Source: Enhydrobacter aerosaccus | Lineage (GTDB): Bacteria > Pseudomonadota > Alphaproteobacteria > Reyranellales > Reyranellaceae | DNA length: 64,000 bases | Assembly (NCBI RefSeq): GCF_900167455.1 | Contig: NZ_FUWJ01000008.1 | Location: 89,378 to 153,377 of the forward strand | Reading direction: 5' to 3' | Shown: positions 1-7,989 of the stretch, piece after piece | Layout: every line of letters starts with the position of its first letter | How positions within the stretch are numbered: the stretch's first letter is position 1 | Program-made: the position numbers and the translations under genes | Notes under the pieces: generated by a model | The model's input: the letters and a program-made list of their open reading frames with translations, nothing else | Told to the model about the DNA's origin: nothing | The model's database searches: none

Positions 1-1
1 C

Positions 2-145
2 TATCCCGAAGGCATCTGGTACACAGTGGCGACCAAGGAAGATGTCGAGGAGGTGCTGAAGACGCACCTGATCGATGGCGGCCGCGTCGAGCGCCTCATG
101 CTGCAACCGACCGACCGGCTGCCGAAGGATCGCGTGAAGGGATGA
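2..145 (+). CDS. C-terminal end of a (2Fe-2S) ferredoxin-like protein (partial)
   Basis: The window opens inside a gene. Frame 2 gives about 47 residues beginning YPEGIWYTVATKEDVEEV and ending KDRVKG before a TGA at 143-145. The pattern 'YPEGxWY...V..EDVEEVL..HL..G..VERL' is the familiar C-terminal end of the thioredoxin-fold [2Fe-2S] ferredoxin family (NuoE/Shethna-like small electron carriers). The cysteines that would hold the cluster lie upstream of the window, so cluster binding cannot be checked here. It is followed by a convergent toxin-antitoxin pair. The family call rests on this tail only. Confidence 0.6.
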   Translation, partial: YPEGIWYTVATKEDVEEVLKTHLIDGGRVERLMLQPTDRLPKDRVKG

Positions 146-241
146 CGGGTGGCAGCGAGAGATCGTGCGCGGCGGTCAATACCAGTAATTGACGAGGTAG
201 TAATGTCCTCCCAGAGCGGTCCTGCGGATCTGACACGCCGC

Positions 242-637
242 TCATGAGCGTTGGACGATGTTGACGCGGCCGCGCTTGAGTCGCGCCAAAGCCTCGGCTG
301 CAACTTTCCGTGTAAAGACGGTTCCAAACGAGCCACGAGCTGTAAGGCCGGCAAAGTCGTACAGGGAGTGGGTGTTCGTCAGATTGAACTCGTCGACGAT
401 GATCCAACTTGGCGCATCTAGTCCCGTTCGCCTGCGTTCGATCTCCGGGACTGCGATGGCCGCGCGATCGGCAGAGGGCTGCTGTGTCGTCAGCGGGAAG
501 AGATAAAGTCGGGAGGGATCGCGGCTGATGGCGAGAAGGACGCAAACGGGGCGTACCTTTCGTCCTGTCTCTTCTCCGGCCTCTGCCTGCCGGTGCCAGA
601 GGTAGTTGAAGTCCAGGACGTCGCCGGGCTGGAACAC
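242..637 (-). CDS. PemK/MazF-like toxin
   Basis: Predicted 131-residue protein starting at a GTG (635-637), one base after the stop of the upstream antitoxin gene, so the two are probably translationally coupled. The N-terminus 'FQPGDVLDFNYLW' followed by 'GRKVRPVCVLL' matches the opening beta-strands and conserved GxKxRPxxVL segment of the PemK/MazF endoribonuclease fold; length fits the family (100-130 aa). Such toxins cleave mRNA when released from their antitoxin. An in-frame upstream extension inside the antitoxin gene is rejected because it is arginine/proline-rich shadow sequence. Family assignment is fairly firm; the target sequence cannot be told. Confidence 0.65.
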   Translation of the reverse strand: MFQPGDVLDFNYLWHRQAEAGEETGRKVRPVCVLLAISRDPSRLYLFPLTTQQPSADRAAIAVPEIERRRTGLDAPSWIIVDEFNLTNTHSLYDFAGLTARGSFGTVFTRKVAAEALARLKRGRVNIVQRS

Positions 638-638
638 G

Positions 639-890
639 TTAGGTGGTCGTCTTCTTGCCCTTCGCGACGGCTTCCAGGCCGGCCGCGAGTTCGCGGGCGA
701 TGTCGGCGGGCATGTCGTCAACGCTGTACGACTGCGGTGGCGGATGGCCGGCAAGGCGCCGGTAGAGGTCGGCCGGCAAGATGACCAGCTTTTCCTTGCC
801 GCGCTTTGTCAGGCTGATCGGTCCTTTCATCGCCTCATCCAGGACATCACCCGCGGATCGCATGAGTTCGGAGAAGGAGTAGTTCTTCAT
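639..890 (-). CDS. Phd/YefM-like antitoxin
   Basis: Predicted 83-residue protein, ATG at 888-890. The N-terminus 'MKNYSFSELMRSAGDVLDEAMKG' followed by 'ISLTKRGKEKLVILPADLYRRL' has the layout of the Phd/YefM antitoxin fold: a DNA-binding N-terminal half and a short toxin-binding tail (PADIARELAAGLEAV). It lies directly upstream of the PemK/MazF-like gene and presumably neutralises it and represses the shared promoter. An inverted repeat just upstream (908-926) is a candidate operator. The longer open frame reaching 1172 is antisense to the ABM gene and is ignored. Confidence 0.65.
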   Translation of the reverse strand: MKNYSFSELMRSAGDVLDEAMKGPISLTKRGKEKLVILPADLYRRLAGHPPPQSYSVDDMPADIARELAAGLEAVAKGKKTTT

Positions 891-907
891 ATATGTAAAA
901 TATGTAT

Positions 908-926
908 CTTGCGTAAAATGCGCAAG
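908..926. promoter_or_regulatory. Inverted repeat upstream of the antitoxin gene
   Basis: CTTGCG (908-913) and CGCAAG (921-926) are perfect complements separated by 7 A/T-rich bases. The site lies 18 bases upstream of the antitoxin ATG, next to the near-repeat 'ATATGTAAAATATGT' (891-905). Position and form suit an autoregulatory operator of the toxin-antitoxin operon; this is inference. Confidence 0.4.
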
Positions 927-991
927 ACCCCTAAAGGTCGGTACCGGGGCACAGCAGGCGTGCTCTGGAGCAGCAGCGCCAAGGAAAGCCG

Positions 992-1300
992 ATGCAAGCA
1001 ACAGTGGCCGTATTTGGAATCCTCCGGTTTCCTCCGGATCAGATGGAAGAGGTGCGTCGCCACTTGAAGGCGCTGGTAGATGCCACATACAGGAATGACG
1101 GGTGTATCGCCTACGACGTTGGCGAGGACCCATTTGATCCTGGTCTGATTCGGTTTTCGGAGCTCTGGCCAAGTCACGAGGCTTTGGACCGGCATCTCAA
1201 GGCTCCGCATATTGAACCTTGGCGGGTGGTGGCGCGTCGCTGCGGGCTGATGGAGCGAAAGTTCGTCGCCTATGACGTCGCGGCCACGCGGGATGTATGA
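992..1300 (+). CDS. ABM-domain (quinol) monooxygenase-like protein
   Basis: 102 residues. The order 'ATVAVFGILRFPPDQMEEVRRHLKALVDATYRNDGCIAYDV', then 'IRFSELWPSHEALDRHLKAPHI' is typical of small antibiotic-biosynthesis-monooxygenase (ABM/YgiN) proteins: a ferredoxin-like fold with 'E.GC..Y' after the first helix and 'W.s.eal..H...pH' in the second half. These proteins dimerise and act without cofactor on quinols or aromatic polyketides, or have non-catalytic roles. It stands alone between divergent or convergent neighbours, so the substrate cannot be inferred. Confidence 0.7.
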   Translation: MQATVAVFGILRFPPDQMEEVRRHLKALVDATYRNDGCIAYDVGEDPFDPGLIRFSELWPSHEALDRHLKAPHIEPWRVVARRCGLMERKFVAYDVAATRDV

Positions 1301-1550
1301 GGCTCAAAGAATGCCGTCCCGAATTTCTTGTCCATGCGGGCGGTAGAGGCCGGAATCGTCGATCGTACGGCAGCGGCCTTAAGCTGGGGCCATGGTGGTG
1401 TGCGTTATTGCGGTCGGTCGGAAGGCAGTTGCCAGGGGGCTCCCTTTTCCTGCCATTTATTTAATGGCGATCCACAGGATTCGGGATCGGTCAAGCGTCT
1501 GCTCGTGGCTTCGCAACGGTAACGGGAAGGTGCCGGAAAGAGCCGGCCGG

Positions 1551-2267
1551 TTACTCGACCAGCTCGCCCAGGCGCCTGATAATGCGCGTGGGCCGCACGG
1601 TGGCGTGCGCGGGTACGCCAGCCTCGAACGGGTCGTACCAGATGCTGCAGATGCCGAGCTTCTGCGGCGCCACGACTTCCCATTCGTAGTTGTCGCCGAC
1701 CATCCAGGCATCGCTGGCGGCGACGCCGAGGCTTTCGAGGGCATGGCGATACACGGCCGGCTCGGGCTTGCCCTGGCCGAATTCACCCTCGATCTGGATG
1801 TGATCGAAGCGGTGGGCGAGGTCGAAGCGCTCGATCTTGGCGCGCTGGGTTTCGCCGGCGCCGTTGGTGACGAGTGCCAGCTTCACGCCCGCGGCACGCA
1901 GCGCGTCGACGGTCGCGTGCGCATCCGGATAGAGACGGTATTCCTGCCGTCGCATCTCGGTGAAGGCATCGGCGATGCGGTCGGCGAGGTCGTCGTCGGG
2001 ACGGCCGAGGCGGGCGAGGCCGCGGCGCACGGAAAGACGGCGCGCGCCCGGAATATCAAGGCGCCATTTTGCGGCCTCGGCTTCATCGGACCAGAAGGCG
2101 CGTGCTTCCGTCATGATCGCCACGCGCACACGCTCGATGGTACCCGCGTCGTGTGCATCGAGATGCGCCGAGAAGATATGCAGCAGCCGCGTCCACGCCT
2201 CCTCGGGCTGGGCATAAGCCCGGATCAGCGTGTCGTCGAGATCGAACAGAATCGCCCGCGGCAGCAT
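1551..2267 (-). CDS. HAD superfamily hydrolase
   Basis: 238 residues from the ATG at 2267 (a GTG four codons upstream is possible). Motif I 'AILFDLDDTLI' carries the two catalytic aspartates (DxDxT); motif II is 'LALVTNGAG', motif III a lysine in 'GKPEPAVY', motif IV 'AWMVGDNYEWEV'. The helical insert after motif I marks subclass IA (phosphatase/haloacid-dehalogenase branch). The long cap and 'TNGAGETQRAKIERFDLAHRF' resemble YjjG/REG-2 type nucleotidases. It is oriented with the PBP-activator gene upstream (2289-3461) and may share its transcript. The substrate is unknown. Confidence 0.85.
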   Translation of the reverse strand: MLPRAILFDLDDTLIRAYAQPEEAWTRLLHIFSAHLDAHDAGTIERVRVAIMTEARAFWSDEAEAAKWRLDIPGARRLSVRRGLARLGRPDDDLADRIADAFTEMRRQEYRLYPDAHATVDALRAAGVKLALVTNGAGETQRAKIERFDLAHRFDHIQIEGEFGQGKPEPAVYRHALESLGVAASDAWMVGDNYEWEVVAPQKLGICSIWYDPFEAGVPAHATVRPTRIIRRLGELVE

Positions 2268-2288
2268 TGTCACCGTCACGAGGGCCGA

Positions 2289-3461
2289 TCAGTTCGTCGG
2301 CGACTGGCCGAACGAACTCGGCGACCGGCTGACCACGACGTTGCGGTTGCCCTGGATCTCGATCACCGCCAGCCCACGCTCCGAGCGGCCGTCCGGCAGG
2401 AAGCGGAAGATGCCATCGACGCCGGACCAGCCGGCAGGATTGGTGATCGCTTCGGTCGAGAAATCGCCGCCGGGCTTCAGCCGGGCAAGCTGAGCAGCCA
2501 ACGCCACCCCGTCGTAGGCCAGCGTCGCGAGACGGTGTGGCGGCCGGCCGTAGGTGGCGACGAACCGCCGCTCGAAGTCGGCGCGCTTGTCGGGATCGGG
2601 GGCGGCGTACCAGGCGCCGCGCAGCTGCGGCTCCGAGCCGATGCCGGAGATGTCCCACACACCGGTGCCGATCAACTGCACCTTGCTGGTGTCGATATCG
2701 GCCGCGGACAGCGAGGCCAGCGCCGCGGAAAGCTGCGGCGGCGCGATCGGCACCAGGATCGCAAGCTTGCTGTCGCCGGTGACGCTCGCTGCCACTCTCT
2801 TGGCGGCTGCGGTCATGTCCAAGCTCTGCGGTGCGAACTGTTCGATCGCGACCACCGTGCCGCCGCGGGCGACCACTTCGTCCTGAAGGACGCGGCCCAT
2901 CTGGTCGCCGTACGCGGTCTGCGGCGCGAAGACGGCGAAGCGCTTGATGCCGCTCGAGAGGGCGTAATCGACCACGCGGCGCACCTGCGGCGGGGCCGCG
3001 ATGCCCATGATCCAGACTCCAGGCTGCGCCGCCTTCTCGTCGTTGGAGAAGGAGATGACCTTGGCGCCGCCCTGCTGGATCTGCGGCGCCAAGGCACTGG
3101 CGGAGGCTCCGAACAGGGGACCGAGGACCAGCGCACAGCCATCGGCGCGCGCCTTGTTGTAGGCCTGGACGGCGGAATCGGGTGTCTCGCCGCTGTCATA
3201 GGTCGACAGCGCGATATCCTTGGCGCCGGAATCGAACAGCGACATCTCCGCTGCCTGCTGCAGGGACTTTCCGATGGCAGCGGTGCGGCCCGAGAGCGGC
3301 AGCAGAAGCGCGATGCGCGCCTTGCCCGAAGCCGTGACCGGCGAACCGACTTGTGGCCCGGCGGGCTTGGGCGGCGCGGCAGTCGTGGTAGTCTGCGAAG
3401 GTTCGCTGCATGCAGCCAGCAGGAGGGCGGCAGTGACGAGCGCAAGAAGGGACGAACGCAT
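2289..3461 (-). CDS. Penicillin-binding protein activator (LpoA-like lipoprotein)
   Basis: 390 residues with a lipoprotein signal (hydrophobic stretch then LLLAAC, cysteine near residue 18), a Thr/Pro linker, and a type-1 periplasmic binding-protein fold starting 'ARIALLLPLSGRTAAIGKSLQQAAEM'. This layout matches alphaproteobacterial LpoA-like 'penicillin-binding protein activator' proteins, outer-membrane lipoproteins thought to stimulate peptidoglycan synthases. It is divergent from rsmI with 23 bases between start codons, an arrangement conserved in many alphaproteobacteria and supportive of the call. Confidence 0.8.
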   Translation of the reverse strand: MRSSLLALVTAALLLAACSEPSQTTTTAAPPKPAGPQVGSPVTASGKARIALLLPLSGRTAAIGKSLQQAAEMSLFDSGAKDIALSTYDSGETPDSAVQAYNKARADGCALVLGPLFGASASALAPQIQQGGAKVISFSNDEKAAQPGVWIMGIAAPPQVRRVVDYALSSGIKRFAVFAPQTAYGDQMGRVLQDEVVARGGTVVAIEQFAPQSLDMTAAAKRVAASVTGDSKLAILVPIAPPQLSAALASLSAADIDTSKVQLIGTGVWDISGIGSEPQLRGAWYAAPDPDKRADFERRFVATYGRPPHRLATLAYDGVALAAQLARLKPGGDFSTEAITNPAGWSGVDGIFRFLPDGRSERGLAVIEIQGNRNVVVSRSPSSFGQSPTN

Positions 3462-3484
3462 CGGCGCGGGACTCCGGCAGGCGA

Positions 3485-4387
3485 ATGCACATGAACGAAC
3501 GCGGTTCCTTACAAGCTAACGACGCGCAAGGCTCGCGTAAACCATCGCTCGCGCCCGGTCTCCATATTGTCGCGACACCGATCGGCAACTTGCGCGACAT
3601 CACGCTGCGCGCGCTCGATGTGCTGCGCGCTGCCGACCTCATCGCCTGCGAGGACACGCGGGTCTTTGCCAAGCTCGCCACTCATTACGGGATAAGCGCC
3701 CCCACCATTGCCTATAGCGACGCCACGCAGGAGGCGGCCGAGCCCCGCATCGTCCGCGCCCTCGCCGAGGGCAAGAGCGTGGCGCTGGTCTCCGATGCCG
3801 GCATGCCATTGGTGTCCGATCCCGGCTATCGCCTGGTGCGTGCAGCTTTGGCTGGTGGTCATTCGGTGACGGCTGCGCCGGGACCGTCGGCGGTGCCGAT
3901 GGCGCTTGCCCTGTCCGGCTTGCCGACCGATCGCTTTTTCTTCGGCGGTTTTCTGCCGGCTAAGGCGGTGGAGCGCCGCCGCGCGATCGCCGAGGCCGGC
4001 GCGGTGCCGGCGACGCTGGTCTTCTTCGAGGCGCCGCATCGCCTGGCGGCCTCTCTCGCCGACCTGGCTGAGTTGCTGGGCGACAGGCCGGCGGCGGTGG
4101 CGCGCGAACTGACCAAGCTGTTCGAGGAGGTGCGCCGGGCGCCGCTCTCCGAGCTGGCCGCCCATTATGCCGAACAGGCGGACGTGAAGGGCGAGATCGC
4201 CATCGTCATCGGCCCGCCGGGTGAAGCCGATGCCCCGGCCGCTGATGCGCTTGATAGTGCCTTGCGCACTGCCATGGCCGGCGCCTCGGTGAAGGATGCC
4301 GCCGCCGAGGTGGCGGCACGGTTTGGACTCAAGCGCCGCGAGGTCTATGCTCGGGCCCTCGCTCTCAAGCGGGAAGGGGTATCATGA
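3485..4387 (+). CDS. rsmI: 16S rRNA (cytidine(1402)-2'-O)-methyltransferase
   Basis: 300 residues. 'GLHIVATPIGNLRDITLRAL' is the RsmI signature, followed by 'ACEDTRVFAKLATHYGI', 'VALVSDAGMPLVSDPGYRLVRAA', 'GPSAVPMALALSGLPTDRFFFGGFLP' and 'ATLVFFEAPHRL', all in the order of the tetrapyrrole-methylase fold. It methylates the 2'-OH of C1402 in the ribosomal P site using SAM. Start: ATG 3485, with ATG 3491 equally possible. It overlaps yraN by four bases (ATGA), as in most alphaproteobacteria. Confidence 0.95.
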   Translation: MHMNERGSLQANDAQGSRKPSLAPGLHIVATPIGNLRDITLRALDVLRAADLIACEDTRVFAKLATHYGISAPTIAYSDATQEAAEPRIVRALAEGKSVALVSDAGMPLVSDPGYRLVRAALAGGHSVTAAPGPSAVPMALALSGLPTDRFFFGGFLPAKAVERRRAIAEAGAVPATLVFFEAPHRLAASLADLAELLGDRPAAVARELTKLFEEVRRAPLSELAAHYAEQADVKGEIAIVIGPPGEADAPAADALDSALRTAMAGASVKDAAAEVAARFGLKRREVYARALALKREGVS

Positions 4388-4749
4388 CCACCGAGACCCG
4401 CCAGAAGGCTCATCGACTAGGCCATACCGCCGAATGGCGTGCGGTGTGGCGTCTGCGCCTTGCCGGCTATTCGATCATTGCGCGCCGCTACAAGACCAAG
4501 CTGGGCGAGATCGACATCGTTGCGCGGCGCGGCAGTGTCCTCGCCTTTGTCGAGGTCAAGGCGCGCGCCGATCTCGAGACGGCCGCCTTCGCCCTGCACG
4601 GCAGGCAGTTCGGTCGGGTGGCACGGGCGGCAAGCCTGTTCGTCGCCCGCCACCCGCAATATGCCGCCCATTCGTTACGATTCGATGCTGTGCTGGTGGT
4701 CGGGATGTGGCCGCGTCACCTGCCCGACGTCTGGCGGGCGCCGGAGTGA
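4384..4749 (+). CDS. yraN: YraN family (UPF0102) nuclease-fold protein
   Basis: 121 residues. 'AEWRAVWRLRLAGYSIIARRYKTKLGEIDIVARRGSVLAFVEVKAR' contains the PD-(D/E)XK-like core of the UPF0102/YraN family (GEIDxV...FVEVKxR). The biochemical role is unsettled; the fold resembles Holliday-junction resolvases. Translationally coupled to rsmI (ATGA overlap) and four bases upstream of the SirB1-like gene, so it is in one operon. Confidence 0.92.
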   Translation: MTTETRQKAHRLGHTAEWRAVWRLRLAGYSIIARRYKTKLGEIDIVARRGSVLAFVEVKARADLETAAFALHGRQFGRVARAASLFVARHPQYAAHSLRFDAVLVVGMWPRHLPDVWRAPE

Positions 4750-4752
4750 GGC

Positions 4753-5598
4753 GTGGCGTCTGACAACTCCGTGCATCGACAGGATGTCAGCCGACTCCGT
4801 GCTCTGTGTGCAGGGGATGGCCGGCGGCTCGACCTTGTCGAAGCGGCGTTCGAGATGGCAGCCTTGCAGCGCGACGAGGTCATCGATCGCGGTCCGTTCC
4901 GCCAGCATGTGTCGGCCATGGCCAGCGATGTGGCGGATCTCGTCCATCGCCGCGGCGCGGTGCCGGAGCGGCTGGGCGAGGTGATCGCCCAGGCCTATGG
5001 CTATCGCGGCGACACCGAGACCTATGACGACCTGCAGAATGCCGACCTGCCGCGCGTGATCGAGCGACGCAAGGGGCTCCCGGTCGCGTTGTCGATGATC
5101 TACCTGCACGTGGCCCGGGCGCAGGGATGGGACGCCGAGGGCTTGGCGTTTCCCGGCCATTTCCTGATCCGCGTCGAAATCGAAGGCGGTCGGCACGTGC
5201 TCGATCCTTTCCATGGCGGCGCCGCGCGGGATGCCGCCGAGCTGCGCGCCCTGTTGCATCAGGTGCTCGGGGCGGACAGCGAACTGCAGCCCGGCCATTT
5301 CGATCCGGTGCCGGACCGCGACGTGCTGCTGCGGCTCGAGAACAACGTGCGGCTGCGGCTGGCCAAGCACAAGGACTGGACCGGCGCCGCACGCTCGCTG
5401 GAGCGCATGCTGGCGATCGCGCCAGATCGCCCGGAGCTCCTGTACGAGTCGGGTGAGATCAATGCCCGGCTCGACAATCGCCGAGCCGCGATCGCGGCGT
5501 TCGAGCGTTTCCTGGGGCTCGGGCCTCCTCAGGCCGATGCCGGCCTGCGCCAACGGGCATCGGCCCTGTTGCAGGAATTGCGCCGCGGGCTTAACTGA
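4753..5598 (+). CDS. SirB1-type transglutaminase-like/TPR protein
   Basis: 281 residues with a GTG start three bases after the yraN stop. The N-terminal half has 'RKGLPVALSMIYLHVARAQGWDAEGLAFPGHFLIRVE', the transglutaminase-like core of the SirB1/DUF1347 family; the C-terminal third is tetratricopeptide-like ('LENNVRLRLAKHKDWTGAARSLERMLAI', then a second helical pair). The classical transglutaminase cysteine is not obvious at the expected place (LPVALSMI), which is common in this family, so it may be a non-catalytic scaffold. Its role is unknown. It sits between yraN and gshB. Confidence 0.8.
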   Translation: MASDNSVHRQDVSRLRALCAGDGRRLDLVEAAFEMAALQRDEVIDRGPFRQHVSAMASDVADLVHRRGAVPERLGEVIAQAYGYRGDTETYDDLQNADLPRVIERRKGLPVALSMIYLHVARAQGWDAEGLAFPGHFLIRVEIEGGRHVLDPFHGGAARDAAELRALLHQVLGADSELQPGHFDPVPDRDVLLRLENNVRLRLAKHKDWTGAARSLERMLAIAPDRPELLYESGEINARLDNRRAAIAAFERFLGLGPPQADAGLRQRASALLQELRRGLN

Positions 5599-5628
5599 CG
5601 CTCCCTTTGCCGCGGACAGGACGGAACC

Positions 5629-6591
5629 ATGAAGCTGAGCGTCGCCATCCAGATGGACCACGTGTCGACGATCGACATCGACGGCGATTCGACTTTCGTG
5701 CTGGGACTCGAGGCGCAGCGGCGCGGTTACGAAGTCTGGCACTACACGCCGCCCGAGCTGATCTTCCGCGACCGCAAGGTGATGGCCCGCGCCCAGCCGA
5801 TGCAGCTGCGGCGCGAGAAGGGCAACCACTACACGCTGGGCGCGTCCGAGATGCGCGACCTGGCGACGTTCGACGTGGTGCTGCTGCGCCAGGATCCGCC
5901 GTTCGACATGTCGTACATCACGACGACGCATCTGCTGGAGCATATCCATCCGAAGACGCTGGTGGTGAACGATCCCGCCAGCGTGCGCAACGCGCCGGAG
6001 AAGCTGTTCGTCACGCATTTCGACAACGTGATGCCGCCGACGCTGATCACCGCCGATGCGCGGGCGCTGCGCGAGTTCCGTGACGAGCACAAGGACATCA
6101 TCCTGAAGCCGCTGTTCGGCAATGGCGGTGCGGGCGTGTTCCGCCTCAAGCCGGATGACGAGAACTTCGCCTCGCTGCTGGAGATGTTCTCGCAGCGCAG
6201 CCGCGAACCGGTGATCGCGCAGCGCTACCTGCCGGAGGTGCGGCAGGGCGACAAGCGCATCATCCTGATCGACGGCAAGCCGGCCGGCGTGGTGAACCGC
6301 GTGCCGGCGGAAGGCGAGGCGCGCTCCAACATGCATGTCGGCGGTCAGGCGGTGAAGGCGACCCTCACCAAGCGCGACCTCGAGATCTGCGAGATCATCG
6401 GGCCGGAGTTGGCGCGGCGCGGCATGATCTTCGTCGGCATCGACGTCATCGGCGACTATCTCACCGAGATCAACGTCACCTCGCCGACCGGCCTGCAGCA
6501 GATCGATCGCTTCGACGGCGTATCGCTCGAGGCGCAGATCTGGGACCGGATCGAGGCCCGCTACCAGGCCACGCGCGGCGGCGCCGGCTGA
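5629..6591 (+). CDS. gshB: Glutathione synthase
   Basis: 320 residues, about the family length. 'MKLSVAIQMDHVSTIDIDGDSTFVLGLEAQRRGY', 'LLRQDPPFDMSYITTTHLLE' and 'TLVVNDPASVRNAPEKLFVTHF' are GshB hallmarks; the ATP-grasp part follows with 'DIILKPLFGNGGAGVFRL', 'PVIAQRYLPEVRQGDKRIILIDGKPAGVVNRVP' and 'GIDVIGDYLTEINVTSPTG'. It joins gamma-glutamylcysteine and glycine using ATP. The stop overlaps the arfB start by one base. Confidence 0.96.
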   Translation: MKLSVAIQMDHVSTIDIDGDSTFVLGLEAQRRGYEVWHYTPPELIFRDRKVMARAQPMQLRREKGNHYTLGASEMRDLATFDVVLLRQDPPFDMSYITTTHLLEHIHPKTLVVNDPASVRNAPEKLFVTHFDNVMPPTLITADARALREFRDEHKDIILKPLFGNGGAGVFRLKPDDENFASLLEMFSQRSREPVIAQRYLPEVRQGDKRIILIDGKPAGVVNRVPAEGEARSNMHVGGQAVKATLTKRDLEICEIIGPELARRGMIFVGIDVIGDYLTEINVTSPTGLQQIDRFDGVSLEAQIWDRIEARYQATRGGAG

Positions 6592-7037
6592 TGACGGGTC
6601 CGGCCAAGGCGGCGCCGATCCGGATCAATGGCGCGCTTTGGCTGGATCCGGACGAGATCGAGGAGAGCTTCGTGCGCGCTGCCGGCCCGGGCGGCCAGCA
6701 CGTGAACAAGAGTTCGACTGCGGTGCAACTGCGCTTCGATGTCCGCCGCTCGCCCTCGCTTCCCGACGATGTGCGGCATCGCCTGGAGCGGCTGGCCGGG
6801 CAGAGATTGACCCGCGACGGCGTGCTCGTGCTGACGGCGCAAAGCGAACGCAGCCAGAAGCGCAACCGCGAGGAAGCGCTGGCGCGGCTGGTTGCGATGA
6901 TCCGGACCGCGGCGCGACCGCCGACGCCGCGCAAACCGACCAAGCCGACGAGGTCGAGCAAGCTTCGGCGACTGGACGACAAGAAGCGGCACGGCACCCT
7001 GAAATCGCTGCGCCGCAGTCGGACTGACTTTTCCTGA
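6591..7037 (+). CDS. arfB: Alternative ribosome-rescue peptidyl-tRNA hydrolase
   Basis: 148 residues. The catalytic GGQ loop lies in 'VRAAGPGGQHVNKSSTAVQLRFD' near residue 33, the exact ArfB/YaeJ and ICT1 context, and the C-terminal tail is strongly basic (KRHGTLKSLRRSRTDFS), as needed to thread into the empty mRNA channel. It releases peptides from ribosomes stalled without a stop codon. It overlaps gshB by one base. Confidence 0.93.
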   Translation: MTGPAKAAPIRINGALWLDPDEIEESFVRAAGPGGQHVNKSSTAVQLRFDVRRSPSLPDDVRHRLERLAGQRLTRDGVLVLTAQSERSQKRNREEALARLVAMIRTAARPPTPRKPTKPTRSSKLRRLDDKKRHGTLKSLRRSRTDFS

Positions 7038-7079
7038 GCGCGGCCGCCGCGACTTGTCGACGGCGCGGGCCTGCCCTAC

Positions 7080-7096
7080 CGTTCGTTCAACGAACG
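7080..7096. promoter_or_regulatory. Perfect 17-bp palindrome before an alpha/beta hydrolase gene
   Basis: CGTTCGTT (7080-7087) and AACGAACG (7089-7096) are complementary around one central base. It ends 17 bases before the ATG at 7114, with GGGGAGGG between as ribosome site. Such a short-centre palindrome is typical of a TetR/MarR-like dimer operator; no TetR gene is adjacent. Confidence 0.5.
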
Positions 7097-7113
7097 ATAA
7101 GGGGAGGGCGGGA

Positions 7114-7965
7114 ATGCCCGCTATTCAGGTCCGTGGCGCCAACCTGGTCTACGAGGTGCTGGGAGACGGCGGTCCCTGGGTCGTGATCTCTCCGGGCGGA
7201 CGTCGCGGTCTGACGTCGGACCGCGCGCTCGGCATGCTGCTGGCCGAAGCCGGCTTTCGCGTGCTGGTCTACGATCGCCGCAATACCGGCGCCTCCGACA
7301 TCGGCTTTCCCGGCACCTCCGAAAGCCACGAGCAGGCCGAGGACCTGCTGGCACTGCTGCAGGCGCTCGGCACGGGCCCGGCCTATGTTGCCGGCTGCTC
7401 CTCCGGCGCACGGCTGTCGCTGTTGCTCGCCCTGCACCATCCCGAGGCTGTTCGTGCGCTGCTGCTGTGGCGCGTGACCGGCGGCCCGTACGCGGCCCGG
7501 AAGCTCGCCTTCAATTACTACGAACAGTTCATTGCCGCAGCCGAATCAGGCGGCATCGATGCCGTGGCCCGGACCGAGCACTTCGCCGCGATGATCGCCG
7601 CCAATCCGCACAACAGGAGCATTCTCGATCGGTTAGGCGCGGACGGATTTGTCGCCGCCATGCGCCGCTGGCTTGCGGGCTTCCATCAGGGCAGCGGCTA
7701 CCCGGTCGCCGGCCTCAGCCCGGAGGAGATGCGCCGCATCGCGCTGCCCGCCCTCATCGTTCCCGGCAACGACCGCATCCATCCGCGCGCGCCGGGACAG
7801 GCGGCGCATCGGCTGCTGCCGAACAGCGAGTATCGCGAGATCATGACCGAGGACGTCGATGTCGATGTCGATTTCGCCGCCTGGGAGGCGAAGACTGGAA
7901 CGCTTGCCGCCTGCTTCATCGACTTCCTGCGCCGGCGCGAGACGCTGGCAATCCGGCGACCGTGA
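7114..7965 (+). CDS. Alpha/beta-fold hydrolase
   Basis: 283 residues from the ATG at 7114, chosen because a strong GGGGAGGG ribosome site precedes it. An open frame 20 codons longer would run through the palindrome. 'WVVISPGGRRGLTSDRALGMLLAEAGFRVLVYDRRNTGASD' is the first half of the alpha/beta hydrolase core; the nucleophile elbow is 'VAGCSSGARLSL' (serine in GxSxG, here GCSSG), and 'LIVPGNDRIHP' precedes the acid. The substrate is unknown. The LysR gene at 7990 lies 24 bases downstream in the same direction and may regulate it. Confidence 0.82.
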   Translation: MPAIQVRGANLVYEVLGDGGPWVVISPGGRRGLTSDRALGMLLAEAGFRVLVYDRRNTGASDIGFPGTSESHEQAEDLLALLQALGTGPAYVAGCSSGARLSLLLALHHPEAVRALLLWRVTGGPYAARKLAFNYYEQFIAAAESGGIDAVARTEHFAAMIAANPHNRSILDRLGADGFVAAMRRWLAGFHQGSGYPVAGLSPEEMRRIALPALIVPGNDRIHPRAPGQAAHRLLPNSEYREIMTEDVDVDVDFAAWEAKTGTLAACFIDFLRRRETLAIRRP

Positions 7966-7989
7966 CAGGCTGACGAAGCGGAGGCGCGC

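Noticed and set aside
1452..1468. GCCATT-TATTT-AATGGC hairpin between genes
   Set aside because: Weak six-pair stem in an ordinary intergenic region with no following T-run or nearby start that it would control.
1392..3494. 700-codon open frame on the plus strand
   Set aside because: It lies antisense to the HAD and PBP-activator genes, is arginine/glycine/histidine-rich and shows no domain. Typical GC-rich shadow.
4675..6336. 553-codon open frame on the minus strand
   Set aside because: Antisense to yraN, the SirB1-like gene and gshB; low-complexity composition.
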